Assembly (NCBI GenBank): GCA_019918135.1
Contig: WBZZ01005849.1
Location: forward strand, 239,501-303,500
Origin: Paulinella micropora
Lineage: Eukaryota; Cercozoa; Imbricatea; Euglyphida; Paulinellidae
Reading direction: 5' to 3'
DNA: 64,000 nt
Part shown: positions 36,720 to 46,587 of the stretch, piece after piece
Numbering within the stretch: position 1 is the first letter of the stretch
Layout: each line of letters starts with the position of its first letter
The notes under the pieces: generated by a model
The model's input: the letters and a program-made list of their open reading frames with translations, nothing else
The model's database searches: none
Told to the model about the DNA's origin: nothing
Position numbers and translations under genes: made by a program

Positions 36720-39700
36720 TTAACATTTAGCAGGTGAGGGCAAAAAACCCCAGCTATAAATAAACAGACCGCTGTCGTAAGGACCAGTACCATAAGCTCT
36801 CCACATAACGCAGTTCGGCGCAGAATTCGAGCCACTGTAGTAGCGCAGTTCATACTTCATACCCAAACTCGAGCCCGTGCCGTCTGTATAGTGCAATCTG
36901 TGCGCGAAAAAGAAGTTTGTGTTTGCGTCGGTTGGCGCAGCAGTTGAGAAGAAAATCCACTGATTGCTGTTGCTGTTATAGTTTGAATAAAAGTAGCGGG
37001 TCGACGAGAGCCGCAAACTTCGCCAGTTATTGGAAAGAATAGAGTTCGAGTAAAAGTTATCCGGACAAGCTCCGTCTTGTACGATATAAAAGCGGCTGCC
37101 CACGGCCCCAGCATCATTCGCCACGCAGAACTTGGCAGAGGACACTATGCGCAGCTTGACTGTGCCATCAAACCAATGGTAACAGTCTCGGGTGACCCCT
37201 TGCACTGCCATCACATCCCTATTGACGCAGGTCGCGCACGGAATATTGAACGCACCACAATTCGGACAAGGCGAAGGGACCCCGCACGACCCCCCGCAAG
37301 TCCAGGCGCCATTGGTAGGGTTACTTGACAAGCACTCGTCAATATCTAGGCACGTGCCGCTGCTGGGGCTGCTGCCGGGCCGGCACGGGCTGGGGGTCGG
37401 CGTCACGGTCGGCGTTACGGTTCGCGTCACGGACACGGTCGGCGTCACGGTGGGCGTCACGGACACGGTCGGCGTCACGGTGGGCGTCATGGACACCGTC
37501 GCCGTCGGAGTGATCGAGGGGCTTGCGGAGGGTGACGGCCAAGTGGCAAGACCGAAGCTGGAAAGCTGTAGCTTCAATGCAGGCGAGCACCAGAGCGTGG
37601 GATACAAATTGCTGCCATTCTCCACCAGAACATCGATCGTAGCTAGCTCTTGGTCCTGGGAGGCTAGCTGGGAAAAGTTATAGGTCTTTTGCACCGGGTT
37701 GCCGTCGACCCCGGAGCCGGGAAAGATGTGACTAAACACGGGGTTTGCAATGCTTTTGGTGGAATAGACTCTGACGTAAATATTATAAATTATTGAGTTC
37801 AAGTTTTGGATGGTAGCGCTGTACCCGTACACTTGGTTGGTTCTGAGGATGACGGGGTCGCCTCCGGCGGCAACTGTGCGCCTAATAGTAAAATAACCGT
37901 AGGCACTATTGGTCGCACAATACGCAATGTTGAACTCCAGTTTGCCTGTACTTGTGACTATGAAGTTACGTGCATCGCCTCCCGCGTTGTTCCTGACGAT
38001 CCAGTCCCCCCCCAAACCTAATGTCGGCGGGACTGGATAAGTCGTCCCACAGCCACCGCCGCTCTGTTGAAAGTAGAAGCAAGGGCTGCTGGAGCTGCTG
38101 ACGCTCGGGCTTATGCTGGTAGTGCTGGAACCACTGAGACTTATGGTTGGCGTCTGTGTCGGGGTCGTGGTCGCGCTGGGGCTGCGCGTGGGCGTCGCCG
38201 AGGGGGTCGGGGTCAGGCTAGGTGAACTGGTCTGTGTCTGCGAAATGGTCGAAGTCGCTGAGCGCGTGGGCGAGCTGGTAGACGTCACTGAGCTGGAGGC
38301 AGTAGAGGACACCGAGCTAGACAGGGAACGCGACCCCGTCAGCGACGCCGAACTGGTCAGCGACGCCGAGCTTGTCAGCGACGCCGAACTGGTCACTGAC
38401 GCCGAGCTGGTCAGCGACGCCGAGCTGGTCAGCGACGCCGAGCCGGTCAGCGACGCCGAGCCCGTCAGCGACGCCGAGCCCGTCAGCGACGCCGAGCCCG
38501 TCAGCGACGCCGAGCCCGTCACCGACGCCGAGCCCGTCACCGACACTGAGCCGGTCACCGACACTGAGCCGGTCACCGACACTGAGCCGGTCACCGACAC
38601 TGAGCCGGTCACCGACACTGAGCTGGACTCCGATACCGAACTGGACTCAGACACCGAGCTGGTCGCTGACTCCGAGCTGGTCACTGACAGCGAACTAGAC
38701 ACCGACACCGAGCTGGTAACTGACACCGAACTAGACACCGACACCGAGCTGGTCACCGAAGCCGAGCTGGTCACTGACGCCGAGCTGGTCGCCGACGCCG
38801 AGCTGGTCACCGACGCCGAGCTGGTCACTGACGCCGAGCTGCTCACGCAAGCGCGGGGGAGCTGGGACTTCTGCAGCACGGACCCGCGCGCAAGACCCTC
38901 GCAGAAGGTCTGCAGGTCTATGGGCGCTACTGTCCAGTTGCTCAGGTTCTGCACCAGCGCCGGCGCGCCGGACAGCATGCCGCTTGCGTCTTGCAGGCTG
39001 TCTGGCCTCCAGCGAGACAAATCCGCCCCGAGCAACGGCGCGTCCGCAAACATGCCACTGGCGTTCACGACCCGCGACATGTTCCAGCTGGCCAGTCCAG
39101 GCAGCGAAGTGGCCTGCGTGCCGCGGAACATGTAGGCTGTATCTAGCACGCGTGACAGATCCCAGCTCGTGACATTGGCGAACTTGAGGCACGGCGAGTT
39201 AGCAAAGGCCGCGCGCGCGTTCGTCAGCGACGCACGCACCCGCAGCCCCGATGCATCGAAGCACGCGACCCGCGACAGCCCCGCGAAACTGAAGGCCAGG
39301 CTCTGCAAACCTGTCGTGTCCAGCTGGTCCAGGGGCGGCAACCACTCCAACGCCGTCTCGCCGTAGAAGTGTTGCCCCGTCTCGGCCGCGAGCTGCAGCC
39401 CGCCCCACTGCAGCACCCTACGCAAGGCTACCCGCCCGCGGTGCTGCGCCCGCCACTCCGAGGTCATGGCCCACTCCGGCAGCCGACCGCGCACGACCAC
39501 GAGGAACACGCCACCGTCGGTAAAAGTGTGGCTGCACGGCCCCAGCAGCACGCTGCACTGCTGCGCAGCCCCTCCCGGCTCCCAGAAAACTTCCCACACA
39601 CCGGCTACCGACGCAGACACTCGCCTGCGCCTCCTGGCAGACGCGGCCGCCCCGTTGGCGCCGGCGGCCGGCAGCGTCCAGTTGTCGCCCGCGGCGCTCA

Positions 39701-39848
39701 CCGACAGCTCCAGCACCAAATCGCCGGGCGTAGCTACAGATGGATCATACGGGCAATACGCGCGCAACAGCAACGGCAGCAAGGCCGCCAGCAGAACACG
39801 CGACCACCCCAAGGAGCCGAAGCTACCGGAAAATAGATTAAACTGCAT
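36720..39848 (-). CDS. large modular DUF285 adhesin, copy 4
   Basis: 1042 residues from the ATG of MQFNLFSGSFG. Signal peptide ~1-33 (VLLAALLPLLLRAYC); PKD-like ~35-140; DUF285 ~160-330; very long Ser-rich stalk ~345-570, with internal SASLTGS and SVSVTGS 6-residue periods; a unique beta-rich domain (~580-760: GLGGDWIVRNNAGG, IIYNIYVRVYS); Thr-Pro linker (PTVTPTVSVT); an EGF-like Cys block (DIDECLSSNP, CGGSCGVPSPCPNCG); and a ~190-residue C-terminal domain (FCVANDAG, FYSNSILSNNWRSLRL, WIFFSTAAPTDANTN). Many N-glycosylation sites. Its last domain recurs in the relic at 39.9-40.2 kb. Whole open reading, so probably a working surface protein. Confidence 0.75.
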   Translation of the reverse strand: MQFNLFSGSFGSLGWSRVLLAALLPLLLRAYCPYDPSVATPGDLVLELSVSAAGDNWTLPAAGANGAAASARRRRRVSASVAGVWEVFWEPGGAAQQCSVLLGPCSHTFTDGGVFLVVVRGRLPEWAMTSEWRAQHRGRVALRRVLQWGGLQLAAETGQHFYGETALEWLPPLDQLDTTGLQSLAFSFAGLSRVACFDASGLRVRASLTNARAAFANSPCLKFANVTSWDLSRVLDTAYMFRGTQATSLPGLASWNMSRVVNASGMFADAPLLGADLSRWRPDSLQDASGMLSGAPALVQNLSNWTVAPIDLQTFCEGLARGSVLQKSQLPRACVSSSASVTSSASVTSSASATSSASVTSSASVTSSVSVSSSVSVTSSVSVSSSLSVTSSESATSSVSESSSVSESSSVSVTGSVSVTGSVSVTGSVSVTGSVSVTGSASVTGSASLTGSASLTGSASLTGSASLTGSASLTSSASLTSSASVTSSASLTSSASLTSSASLTGSRSLSSSVSSTASSSVTSTSSPTRSATSTISQTQTSSPSLTPTPSATPTRSPSATTTPTQTPTISLSGSSTTSISPSVSSSSSPCFYFQQSGGGCGTTYPVPPTLGLGGDWIVRNNAGGDARNFIVTSTGKLEFNIAYCATNSAYGYFTIRRTVAAGGDPVILRTNQVYGYSATIQNLNSIIYNIYVRVYSTKSIANPVFSHIFPGSGVDGNPVQKTYNFSQLASQDQELATIDVLVENGSNLYPTLWCSPALKLQLSSFGLATWPSPSASPSITPTATVSMTPTVTPTVSVTPTVTPTVSVTRTVTPTVTPTPSPCRPGSSPSSGTCLDIDECLSSNPTNGAWTCGGSCGVPSPCPNCGAFNIPCATCVNRDVMAVQGVTRDCYHWFDGTVKLRIVSSAKFCVANDAGAVGSRFYIVQDGACPDNFYSNSILSNNWRSLRLSSTRYFYSNYNSNSNQWIFFSTAAPTDANTNFFFAHRLHYTDGTGSSLGMKYELRYYSGSNSAPNCVMWRAYGTGPYDSGLFIYSWGFLPSPAKC

Positions 39849-39873
39849 CTCTTTTATATGCGATATTACTATG

Positions 39874-39887
39874 TGTACCCCAGCCCC
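39874..39887 (-). promoter_or_regulatory. adhesin promoter element (copy 4)
   Basis: Minus-strand GGGGCTGGGGTACA 26 nt upstream of the ATG at 39848, with ATATCGCATATAAAAG between. Three adhesin genes and one relic share it. Confidence 0.6.
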
Positions 39888-39916
39888 GTCCCCCCGGCCT
39901 CTCTCTATCTATCCAG

Positions 39917-40713
39917 TTAGCACGGGGCTTTGGCAACTGGGGAAAGGGGGGGAGGGAACTGCCCGGAAAGCATGTCCCCTTCTCTTTCTCTCTCAGAGCT
40001 CTTTTTGATGCTCAGAAAAAAAAGGTAAATGATTAGGTGCGTGAAAAAGAAGTTAGTGTTTGTGTTGCCTGGCGCAGCAGTTGAGAAAAAGATCCAGTTA
40101 TTGCCGTTGCTAACAAAGTTGGAATCCAAGTAGCGAGTCGACGAGATCCTCAAGCTTCGCCAGTTATTGTAGAGGATAGAGTTCGAGTAAAAGTTATCAG
40201 GACAACCTACGCCTTGTACAATATAAAAGCGGCTGCCCCGCCATCATTCGCCGCGCAGTACGTTTTAGAGGACACGGATGACCGAACCAATCACAATTAA
40301 CGCAAGGCGAAGGGGCTCCCACAGGCCCCGCCACAAGTCCAGTCACTCTTGGTCGGGTCACCTACCGCGCACTCGTTATCATCTATGCACGTGCCGCCAC
40401 CCGGGCTGCTGCCTGGCGGGCACGGGCTTCTGGTCGGCGTGTAGGTTCGGCTTGGGGTCTGCGATGGCGAGCGGGTTGGCGTGACCGAAATGGTCGGCGT
40501 GATCGATTTGGTCGGGGTCGGGGAGGAGCTCCTCGGGGACGACGTGCGGGTTGGCGTCACTGAACTTGTTACCAACACGGAGGCCGAGGCCGAAGCACAC
40601 CACGTCGGGTGGTAAACTGTGAGTCGCAGAACACTCAGGTGCATATTAGCCTTGAAATGGCCGCTAGCGCAACCCACCCCAAACGGCCCGTTCGTGGGCA
40701 ACTTATAAAGCAT
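39917..40713 (-). pseudogene. adhesin 3'-end relic, copy 5
   Basis: Two short readings match the distal part of the adhesin at 36720-39848: a Thr/Ser-Pro linker with ISVTPTRSPSQTP, an EGF-like block (DDNECAVGDP, WTCGGACGSP) and RISSTRYLDSN / WIFFSTAAPGNTNTNFFF. No signal peptide or DUF285 part remains. Broken in several places; older than the relic at 35.7 kb. The rest of the 39.85-40.98 kb spacer shows no other gene, but ~40 bp near 40805-40850 resemble part of the ricin-like gene. Confidence 0.6.
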
Positions 40714-40982
40714 CGCGGGGACGAATTAGGGAAGAAAGGAATACAGGATTGGGTTTGTTTTTTTATGTATTTCATAACTGTTACCTGGGAAAGTATCTTG
40801 GTCTCGCGCTCAGCGGGTCCCAACGGCTAAGCAGCACGGGCCCCCGACCAACGCCAATGGTTGGTACGGTGCCGGCAGAAAAAGAGCAAAAAACTCCGGA
40901 ACGGGGTAAAGAGGAGCATGCAAGCACACGCAGCCCCCCCGCCCTGACGAAAATATGTTTATTGAGAAACAAAGTGCGCCGC

Positions 40983-43397
40983 TCACACACATAAAGGCAC
41001 GTTCAGCGTGACTCGCACGTCGCCCAAAAACGCAAACGTGTCACAGATAGCTCCGGCGGTGGTGTAGGTTAGGTAATTCCTGATCACAACGAAACGGTAG
41101 GCATTATAATCCTGAGTTAGGGTCAGGCTTAAGGTTTGGGTCTGGCCGGCGCTCCAGCTGCTCCAGGTCCCGCTCGTGCCTAGGTAAATCCAGCTCGCAC
41201 CACTGTTTGCAGAGCCTAGCACCGCCAATTGCGACACAGCGCCTCCCCTACTGCACCGAACATTCATAGGGCAGCCACCGACAGGGTATTGATACCAAGC
41301 CCCCGACGTGCTGATCACGCTCACTGACAAGAGCTTGGCGTAGCTGCCTAGCGACTGGTTTACTTGCACGTACTCTCCTGCATAGTTAGTCCCGTCCGCC
41401 ACGGTGACGGGCGAAGTCGCGGTGTTGGCACAAGTGCCGCTGCTGATGGTTGTGCCGTAAGTACCGCTGGTTGACGACGTCCAGTCTGTGGTGGCACTAT
41501 TGTCCGTAGCGGAGTTGGCACTGCTAGCGGTCCCGCTGCTCACGGTCACGACCCAACCGTACAGGCCGCTGGTTGACGTGAGCGTGCGCGTGCCTGCCTG
41601 GGTATAGCCGGCATTGCAGGTACAAGTGTAGCTGCCCACGGTATCGGTGCAGACCCCGTTAACCCCGCAGCCACCATTGTCAGGACGGGTGCATTCGTTG
41701 AGATTTGCAAATGCCACCGAATTCGTAGGCGTCACGGACCGCGTAGTCGAAATGCTAGCTGTGACCGAACTGGACACCGACACCGAGCTGGTCAACGACA
41801 CAGAGCTGGACAGCGACACCGAGCTGGTCAACGACACAGAGCTGGACAGCGACACTGAGCTGGACACCGATACCGAACTGGACAGCGACACTGAGCTGGA
41901 CACCGACACCGAGCTGGTCAACGACACCGAGCTGGACAGCGACACTGAGCTGGACCGCGACACTGAGCTGGACTGCGACACTGAGTTGGACTGCGACACT
42001 GAGCTGGACTGCGACACCGAGCTGGACTGCGACACTGAGCTGGACACCGACGCAGAGCTGGACGACGGCGCAGAGCTCGACACCGACACTGAGCTGGACG
42101 GCGACGCAGAGCTGGACGGCGACGCAGAGCTGGACGGCGACGCAGAACTGGACAGCGACGCCGAGCTGGACGGCGACGCCGAGCTGGTCACCGAGGCTGA
42201 GCTCGACAGGGGTGGAGATTTAGACAAGGACACCGAGCGGGTCACCGAGGCTGAACTTGACAGGGATGGCGATTTGGACAAGGACACCGAGCGGGTTGCT
42301 GACACCGATCTCGACAGAGACGGTGAAACGGAACGCGAAGCTGAGCCAGACTGACTCTGCGAAGAAGAAGGCCAGCTACCTATGCATGCACGGGGTGCCT
42401 GTGATTGCTGCAGCACAGACCCATGTGTCAGGCCCTCACAGAAGGCCGCGGTGGCCTGTGGGCCCATGGGCGCTACCGCCCAGTCGCGCAGGTCCTGCAC
42501 CAGCGCCGGTGCGCCAGACAGCAGGCCGCTGGCGTCTTGTAGGCTGTTGGGGCTCCAGCGAGACAGGTCGCCCCTGAGCAGCGACGCGTTCGCAAACATG
42601 CCGCTGGCGTTCACAACCCGCGACATATTCCAGGTGTTCAGTCCGGGCAGCGCGGTAGCCTGTGTGCCGCGGAACATGTGCGTCGTATCTAACACACTTG
42701 ACAGATCCCAATTCGTGACGTTGGCAAACTTGAGGCACGGCGAGTCCGCGAAGGCCTCGCGCGTGCTCGTCAGCGACGCGCGCACCTGCAGCCCCGACAC
42801 GTCGAAGCACGCAGCCCGCGACAGCCCGGCGAAACTGAATGCTAGGTTCTGCAGGCCCGTCGTGTCCAGCTGGTCCAGGGGCGGCAGCCACTCCAACTCC
42901 GTCTCGTTGTAGAAGTGTTTTCCTGTTTCGGCCGCGAGTTGCAGCTCGCCCCACTGCAGCACCTTGCGCAAGGCTACCCGCCGGCCGCCGCCGTGCTGGG
43001 CCCGCCACTCCGAAGTCATAGCCCACGCCGGTAACCGACCGCGCACGACCACTAAAAACATGCCGCCGTTGGTAAAGGTGTGGCTGCATGGTCCCTGCAG
43101 CGCGCTGCACTGCTGCGCAGCCTGGCCCTGCTCCCAAAAAACCTCCCAGACACCACTGGCCGCCGTGCGGCGCCGACTGCCGGTCACGACGGCGCCGTTG
43201 GCGCCGGCGACCGGCAGCGTCCAGGTATCGCCCTCCGCGCTCACCGACAGCTCCAGCACCAAGTCGCCGGGCGTAGCCACTGAGGGATCAGACGGGCAAA
43301 CAGCATGCAACAGCAGCGGCAGCAGTGCCCCCAGCCATACTCGTGGCCACCCTAAGAAACTGCCTGGAACTAGGTTCAATCGCATTGTCGGCCCCAT
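40983..43397 (-). CDS. modular DUF285 adhesin, copy 6
   Basis: 804 residues. Signal peptide ~1-34 (VWLGALLPLLLHAVC); PKD-like (DLVLELSVSAEGDTW to NGGMFLVVVRG); DUF285 block (NWDLSSVLDTTHMF, TWNMSRVVNASGMF); Ser stalk ~350-565 with SVSLSSSVSLTSS periods; EGF-like module (DLNECTRPDNGGC, GSYTCTCNAGY); C-terminal discoidin-like domain (TDNSATTDWTSS, YVQVNQSLGSYAKLL, AVLGSANSGASWIYLG, YRFVVIRNYLTY). It is the simplest complete member: one EGF and one discoidin-like module, no ricin-like tail. Expected to be secreted or on the cell or virion surface. Confidence 0.75.
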   Translation of the reverse strand: MGPTMRLNLVPGSFLGWPRVWLGALLPLLLHAVCPSDPSVATPGDLVLELSVSAEGDTWTLPVAGANGAVVTGSRRRTAASGVWEVFWEQGQAAQQCSALQGPCSHTFTNGGMFLVVVRGRLPAWAMTSEWRAQHGGGRRVALRKVLQWGELQLAAETGKHFYNETELEWLPPLDQLDTTGLQNLAFSFAGLSRAACFDVSGLQVRASLTSTREAFADSPCLKFANVTNWDLSSVLDTTHMFRGTQATALPGLNTWNMSRVVNASGMFANASLLRGDLSRWSPNSLQDASGLLSGAPALVQDLRDWAVAPMGPQATAAFCEGLTHGSVLQQSQAPRACIGSWPSSSQSQSGSASRSVSPSLSRSVSATRSVSLSKSPSLSSSASVTRSVSLSKSPPLSSSASVTSSASPSSSASLSSSASPSSSASPSSSASPSSSVSVSSSAPSSSSASVSSSVSQSSSVSQSSSVSQSNSVSQSSSVSRSSSVSLSSSVSLTSSVSVSSSVSLSSSVSVSSSVSLSSSVSLTSSVSLSSSVSLTSSVSVSSSVTASISTTRSVTPTNSVAFANLNECTRPDNGGCGVNGVCTDTVGSYTCTCNAGYTQAGTRTLTSTSGLYGWVVTVSSGTASSANSATDNSATTDWTSSTSGTYGTTISSGTCANTATSPVTVADGTNYAGEYVQVNQSLGSYAKLLSVSVISTSGAWYQYPVGGCPMNVRCSRGGAVSQLAVLGSANSGASWIYLGTSGTWSSWSAGQTQTLSLTLTQDYNAYRFVVIRNYLTYTTAGAICDTFAFLGDVRVTLNVPLCV

Positions 43398-44289
43398 CTC
43401 CGTGCCGTACAGATATTACTCTATGTTTTGTATTTAGACCTACACTGGCACGCGGCGAGGGGGGGGGCCCTGGAAATCACGCCCCCCCCCCCTCCCTCCT
43501 CCCCGTCCTTTGTTCTGCTTTTTTTTGGGGGGGGGGGGGTGCTCTATCCCAGTCACAACTGAAACAAGGGGCGGGGCGAGAGAAGAAGAAAAATGCAAGG
43601 GCAGAGCAGAGGCTCTTCTTTTTTTGAAACTCAGAAAAAAGAGGTCACCTGATTAGATGCAACCACCATGCGAGACACGGGGTGTTTTGTCGGGGTCGTG
43701 TTTTGATGGTTGAGGGCGAAAGGTGGGAGGCCTTGCAGACGGCGCGTTTGGTCCCTGTGGAGCTGGCTCCGATAGGTATGGCGCGGATCTGCCGCCAGAT
43801 CAGCACGGACTATCTATTGTGGCTCACCCCCAGTCCATCCACCCCGCCCAGCCCGTCCAGCCCACTAGTGCGGACTGGAGGGGACAAGGCAGGGGGAGGG
43901 GGGCAAGGGGCAGCATGCCTCCCGGCAGCATGATTCCCCCCGGGACAATAACTGCAGAGCGTGCCTGATTGACAGCCAACACAACGTGCACTTTCTGACG
44001 ATGGCTCAGCTGCGCACAATCTTTGGCAATATTCCCCCGATCTTCGAGCCGCAACACAGCCCTGAGCCCGCTGGCGCACAGCCAAGGGCTAAATTTAGTT
44101 AGATTAAAGAACGAAACGCAATTCTTTTTCCAGTCTTGTCCAGTGTATTAAAAAGAAAACAGAAGACCTCTTTCCCCCGGCCGCGCATTCATGCGCGAAA
44201 GCACGAACGCGGAACAAAAAGTATACCTCTCCCCCTTTGATTTTACAAAAAAAGCTTTTTCTCTGCACGCACACACGATAGAGGGGGTA

Positions 44290-44320
44290 GGGGGGGGGGT
44301 GCGCCCCCCCCCCCCCCCAT
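44290..44320. repeat. G-run/C-run hairpin
   Basis: A run of G, a TGCG centre and a run of C, self-complementary. Same class as the elements at 7322, 17238 and 46588. Confidence 0.65.
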
Positions 44321-44397
44321 CTCACCACCAAGCACCTGATATGACTTCTCTACCCCAACACACACGTCACATTTCAAAGTAAAAGAGCACTGCGCTT

Positions 44398-44592
44398 GTA
44401 AGTCTCTATTGAGCTCACTTGCCTTGTTTTTGTTTTCTTTTTGTAGACATGACGTTTCTTCGCCGAATCTCTGATATCAGCTCGCGGGACCTACAGATCT
44501 CACCTAAGCATGCTTGGGCAGACTCTAGCGCACTGGGGACAGAACACGCCAGGAATCTCCGACTGCACGCGCCACGTTCTGCGCTTGTATGA
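44398..44592 (+). other. possible mini-intron followed by a 47-codon reading
   Basis: GTAAGTCTC at 44398 is followed 49 nt later by a strong pyrimidine tract and TTTTTGTAG (ending 44446), and an ATG comes two bases later (44449). The reading (MTFLRRISDISSRDL...) ends at 44592. A 5'-leader intron before a small gene fits, but the peptide has no recognisable features. Confidence 0.25.
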
Positions 44593-44939
44593 ACAAGTCG
44601 TGTTTCAGTTAATTAAAAAGAAACAATAGACTTTAGAAAAACATGCAGCTGCTATCTTGTTCAAAATATGCCGGAGCTCGAGCTTAATGTATCGTGTAAA
44701 ACGTTGGAGCATTGGCCGGAAGTTTAGGGTCGTACGTCGGCAGTTTTTCATTGACATTAAGTAAACGAGCTTTTAGCGCAGCCCCCAGATTCAAACATAC
44801 TCCCTCTCCGTTCCCTCCACACGGTCAGGTTTGGCAATAGCAATAGCTGATCTTTAAAAGAAATGTTTGTTTGGCCAGATTTGTTTATTATATTTAAACG
44901 AAACTTTTTTTTACCCCGGCTTTCTCTTGCTACCTTCCT

Positions 44940-45488
44940 TTATTGAGCCAAGTCTATACGTACAGCCGGCGTGTACGTTTGGGTGCAAGACACCTCGTCG
45001 TATGCTGGCACACTCAACTTCTGTTTAGTACATACTATGCGGTCAAAGTCCTCCTGCGTTGGGAACAAATCATAGAACTCTTCTCTTGAGACATAGTGCC
45101 TTATCCCGCCCTGCCCAGGCCAGTAGGGCAGGCTACCATTGAATGAAGGGAATTTTGTTTTCCTTTCCTCTTCGGTAAACTCTTTGCGCCCTCCTCCAAA
45201 GCTGAAGACGTAGCATCTACTCAATTGCTGCAGTACACCTGTCCCGTCTGTTTCTGCCTCCTGCTTAACCGTCTCTGCCTTACCCGTGCCATCCTTGACA
45301 TCGTGACGTTGCAGTAGCTTTTGTTCGACGTACTCCATCATCGCCTGCGCACGAGCCTGCGCACGACCCTGCCGTGGAGACAGTGCATTGTTCTTGGTCC
45401 GGACCTGCTTGTACGTCTCTACCGCTCCGGCAAAGCAGTCGTTGGCTCTGCCTGGCTCTCGTGTGTCTGCCATAAACTTAAAACACAC
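44940..45488 (-). CDS. downstream part of the DUF1152-like gene
   Basis: 182-residue open reading overlapping the end of the DUF1152-like reading on the same strand. Its start (MADTREPGRANDCF) resembles the end of the upstream reading (LWQTHESQAEPTT), which suggests one gene that looks broken about once rather than two proteins. Content: a Gln/Arg-rich helix (RQGRAQARAQAMMEY) and an aromatic segment with FGGGRKEFTEEERK and YVSREEFYDLFPTQEDFDRIV. No separate family recognised. Confidence 0.45.
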   Translation of the reverse strand: MCFKFMADTREPGRANDCFAGAVETYKQVRTKNNALSPRQGRAQARAQAMMEYVEQKLLQRHDVKDGTGKAETVKQEAETDGTGVLQQLSRCYVFSFGGGRKEFTEEERKTKFPSFNGSLPYWPGQGGIRHYVSREEFYDLFPTQEDFDRIVCTKQKLSVPAYDEVSCTQTYTPAVRIDLAQ

Positions 45489-46489
45489 ACACCCCGAGCA
45501 AAGCCACGCGCTAAGGCTGCGCTCTCGCGCTTAGAAATGCCTTTATTTTTCGTCACAAAGCTTTCGAGCTCAGCCTTGGCCTCGCGCAGAGAGGGCGCGT
45601 GCATGTCGCAGCCTGGACCATACACTTCTACTCGCAGCGACTTGAAGTTCGGCAGCTCTCGCTCTTGGTATATCTCGTGGAAGGCTTTCAGAACGCACAC
45701 ATCCCGTTCATTCCTGTCGGCCTTCAGAATGTCGCCTCCAACGTCGAGTAATGTAACATCGAAGTCCTCCTCGGTGGGAAACTTTCCTCGTAGAAAGCTA
45801 GACAGCTCGCGGACCATAGACTTGTAATCTTGACCGCCAAAATTCTTGGTCGAGGGAAACATCCAGGCCTCTGGCATGACAACCTCTGCTCCCTTAAGCT
45901 CTTCCTTGGCTTCGCTCAAAGCAATCGCCTCCTGCATCAAGGAGCCGTACACAAAGGATGAATTCTTCATCTGAGCGGAAACATCCTTGTTTGAGGGCAC
46001 CATCTCCCCAAAGTCGTCAGAAATCAATTTTTGCATAGCTGCACGAGCTTGGGGTTTGATCTGGAAGGGCGCAGCGTCGTTCTGAGCGCCTTCGCCGGCC
46101 TGCTTGAGGTGCTTGAGCCATTTCTTTGCCTGTTCCCCCGTCAGACGAGCCCTCTCATATTCCGTTGGGCCATCACTCGTCTTCTTTGTCGAGCCACTCT
46201 TCATATTTTTCATGTAATCTTGTGGCAAGTACCCGGCCGTCAGGGTCAGCCATGTATGCTTGTTTGCATTATCAGCTTCCTTAGACTGCAAGTAGCCAAT
46301 CACGGCGCGTAGCAGGGCAACATGGAAGTCACCCCCTCCGCCCGCCCCTACGATCACGTGTCTCTTGGGCGCCTTCTCCGGATTGAAACCAGTCTGCGGA
46401 TTGATGTAGGGAACAAGCTTCTCCAACGCTTTGGCTGCGGTACATGGCTTTGTGCATTTCTTGCAATCCTCGACTGGCTCGTCCGTCAT
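45419..46489 (-). CDS. DUF1152-like protein
   Basis: About 356 residues from the ATG of MTDEPVEDC. The N-terminus has a Cys cluster (CKKCTKPCTAA). HVIVGAGGGGDFHVALLRA near 43-61 is a glycine-rich nucleotide-binding-like loop, and FDVTLLDVGGDILKAD near 260 gives the DxGGD motif; both are hallmarks of DUF1152, a family known mainly from archaea and bacteria with no settled function. The centre is Lys/Glu-rich and helical. The reading continues into a second one at 44940. No paralog in the window, so it may have been acquired by transfer. Confidence 0.5.
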   Translation of the reverse strand: MTDEPVEDCKKCTKPCTAAKALEKLVPYINPQTGFNPEKAPKRHVIVGAGGGGDFHVALLRAVIGYLQSKEADNANKHTWLTLTAGYLPQDYMKNMKSGSTKKTSDGPTEYERARLTGEQAKKWLKHLKQAGEGAQNDAAPFQIKPQARAAMQKLISDDFGEMVPSNKDVSAQMKNSSFVYGSLMQEAIALSEAKEELKGAEVVMPEAWMFPSTKNFGGQDYKSMVRELSSFLRGKFPTEEDFDVTLLDVGGDILKADRNERDVCVLKAFHEIYQERELPNFKSLRVEVYGPGCDMHAPSLREAKAELESFVTKNKGISKRESAALARGFARGVCVLSLWQTHESQAEPTTALPER

Positions 46490-46587
46490 ACCAACTCTTG
46501 ACACACCGTCAGTCTTCTTGTTTACAAAGACAATAGTGAGAGCAAGTCAGGGTAGGAAGCAGAGGGAGAGGAGGACAGACAAAAAGT

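Larger units (their letters stand above)
43398..44939. other. gene-poor stretch with G/C tracts and small readings
   Basis: 1.5 kb without a convincing gene. It holds a G-run/C-run pair near 43460-43500, a G-run near 43528, several readings under 90 codons that do not match each other or known families, another G/C hairpin at 44290, a candidate mini-intron at 44398 and AT-rich DNA from 44600 to 44939. Confidence 0.5.

Noticed and set aside
43682-44101. Small readings (83 and 33 codons) after the last adhesin
   Set aside because: No conserved motif, no paralog and low-complexity Pro/Ser ends; left as non-coding.
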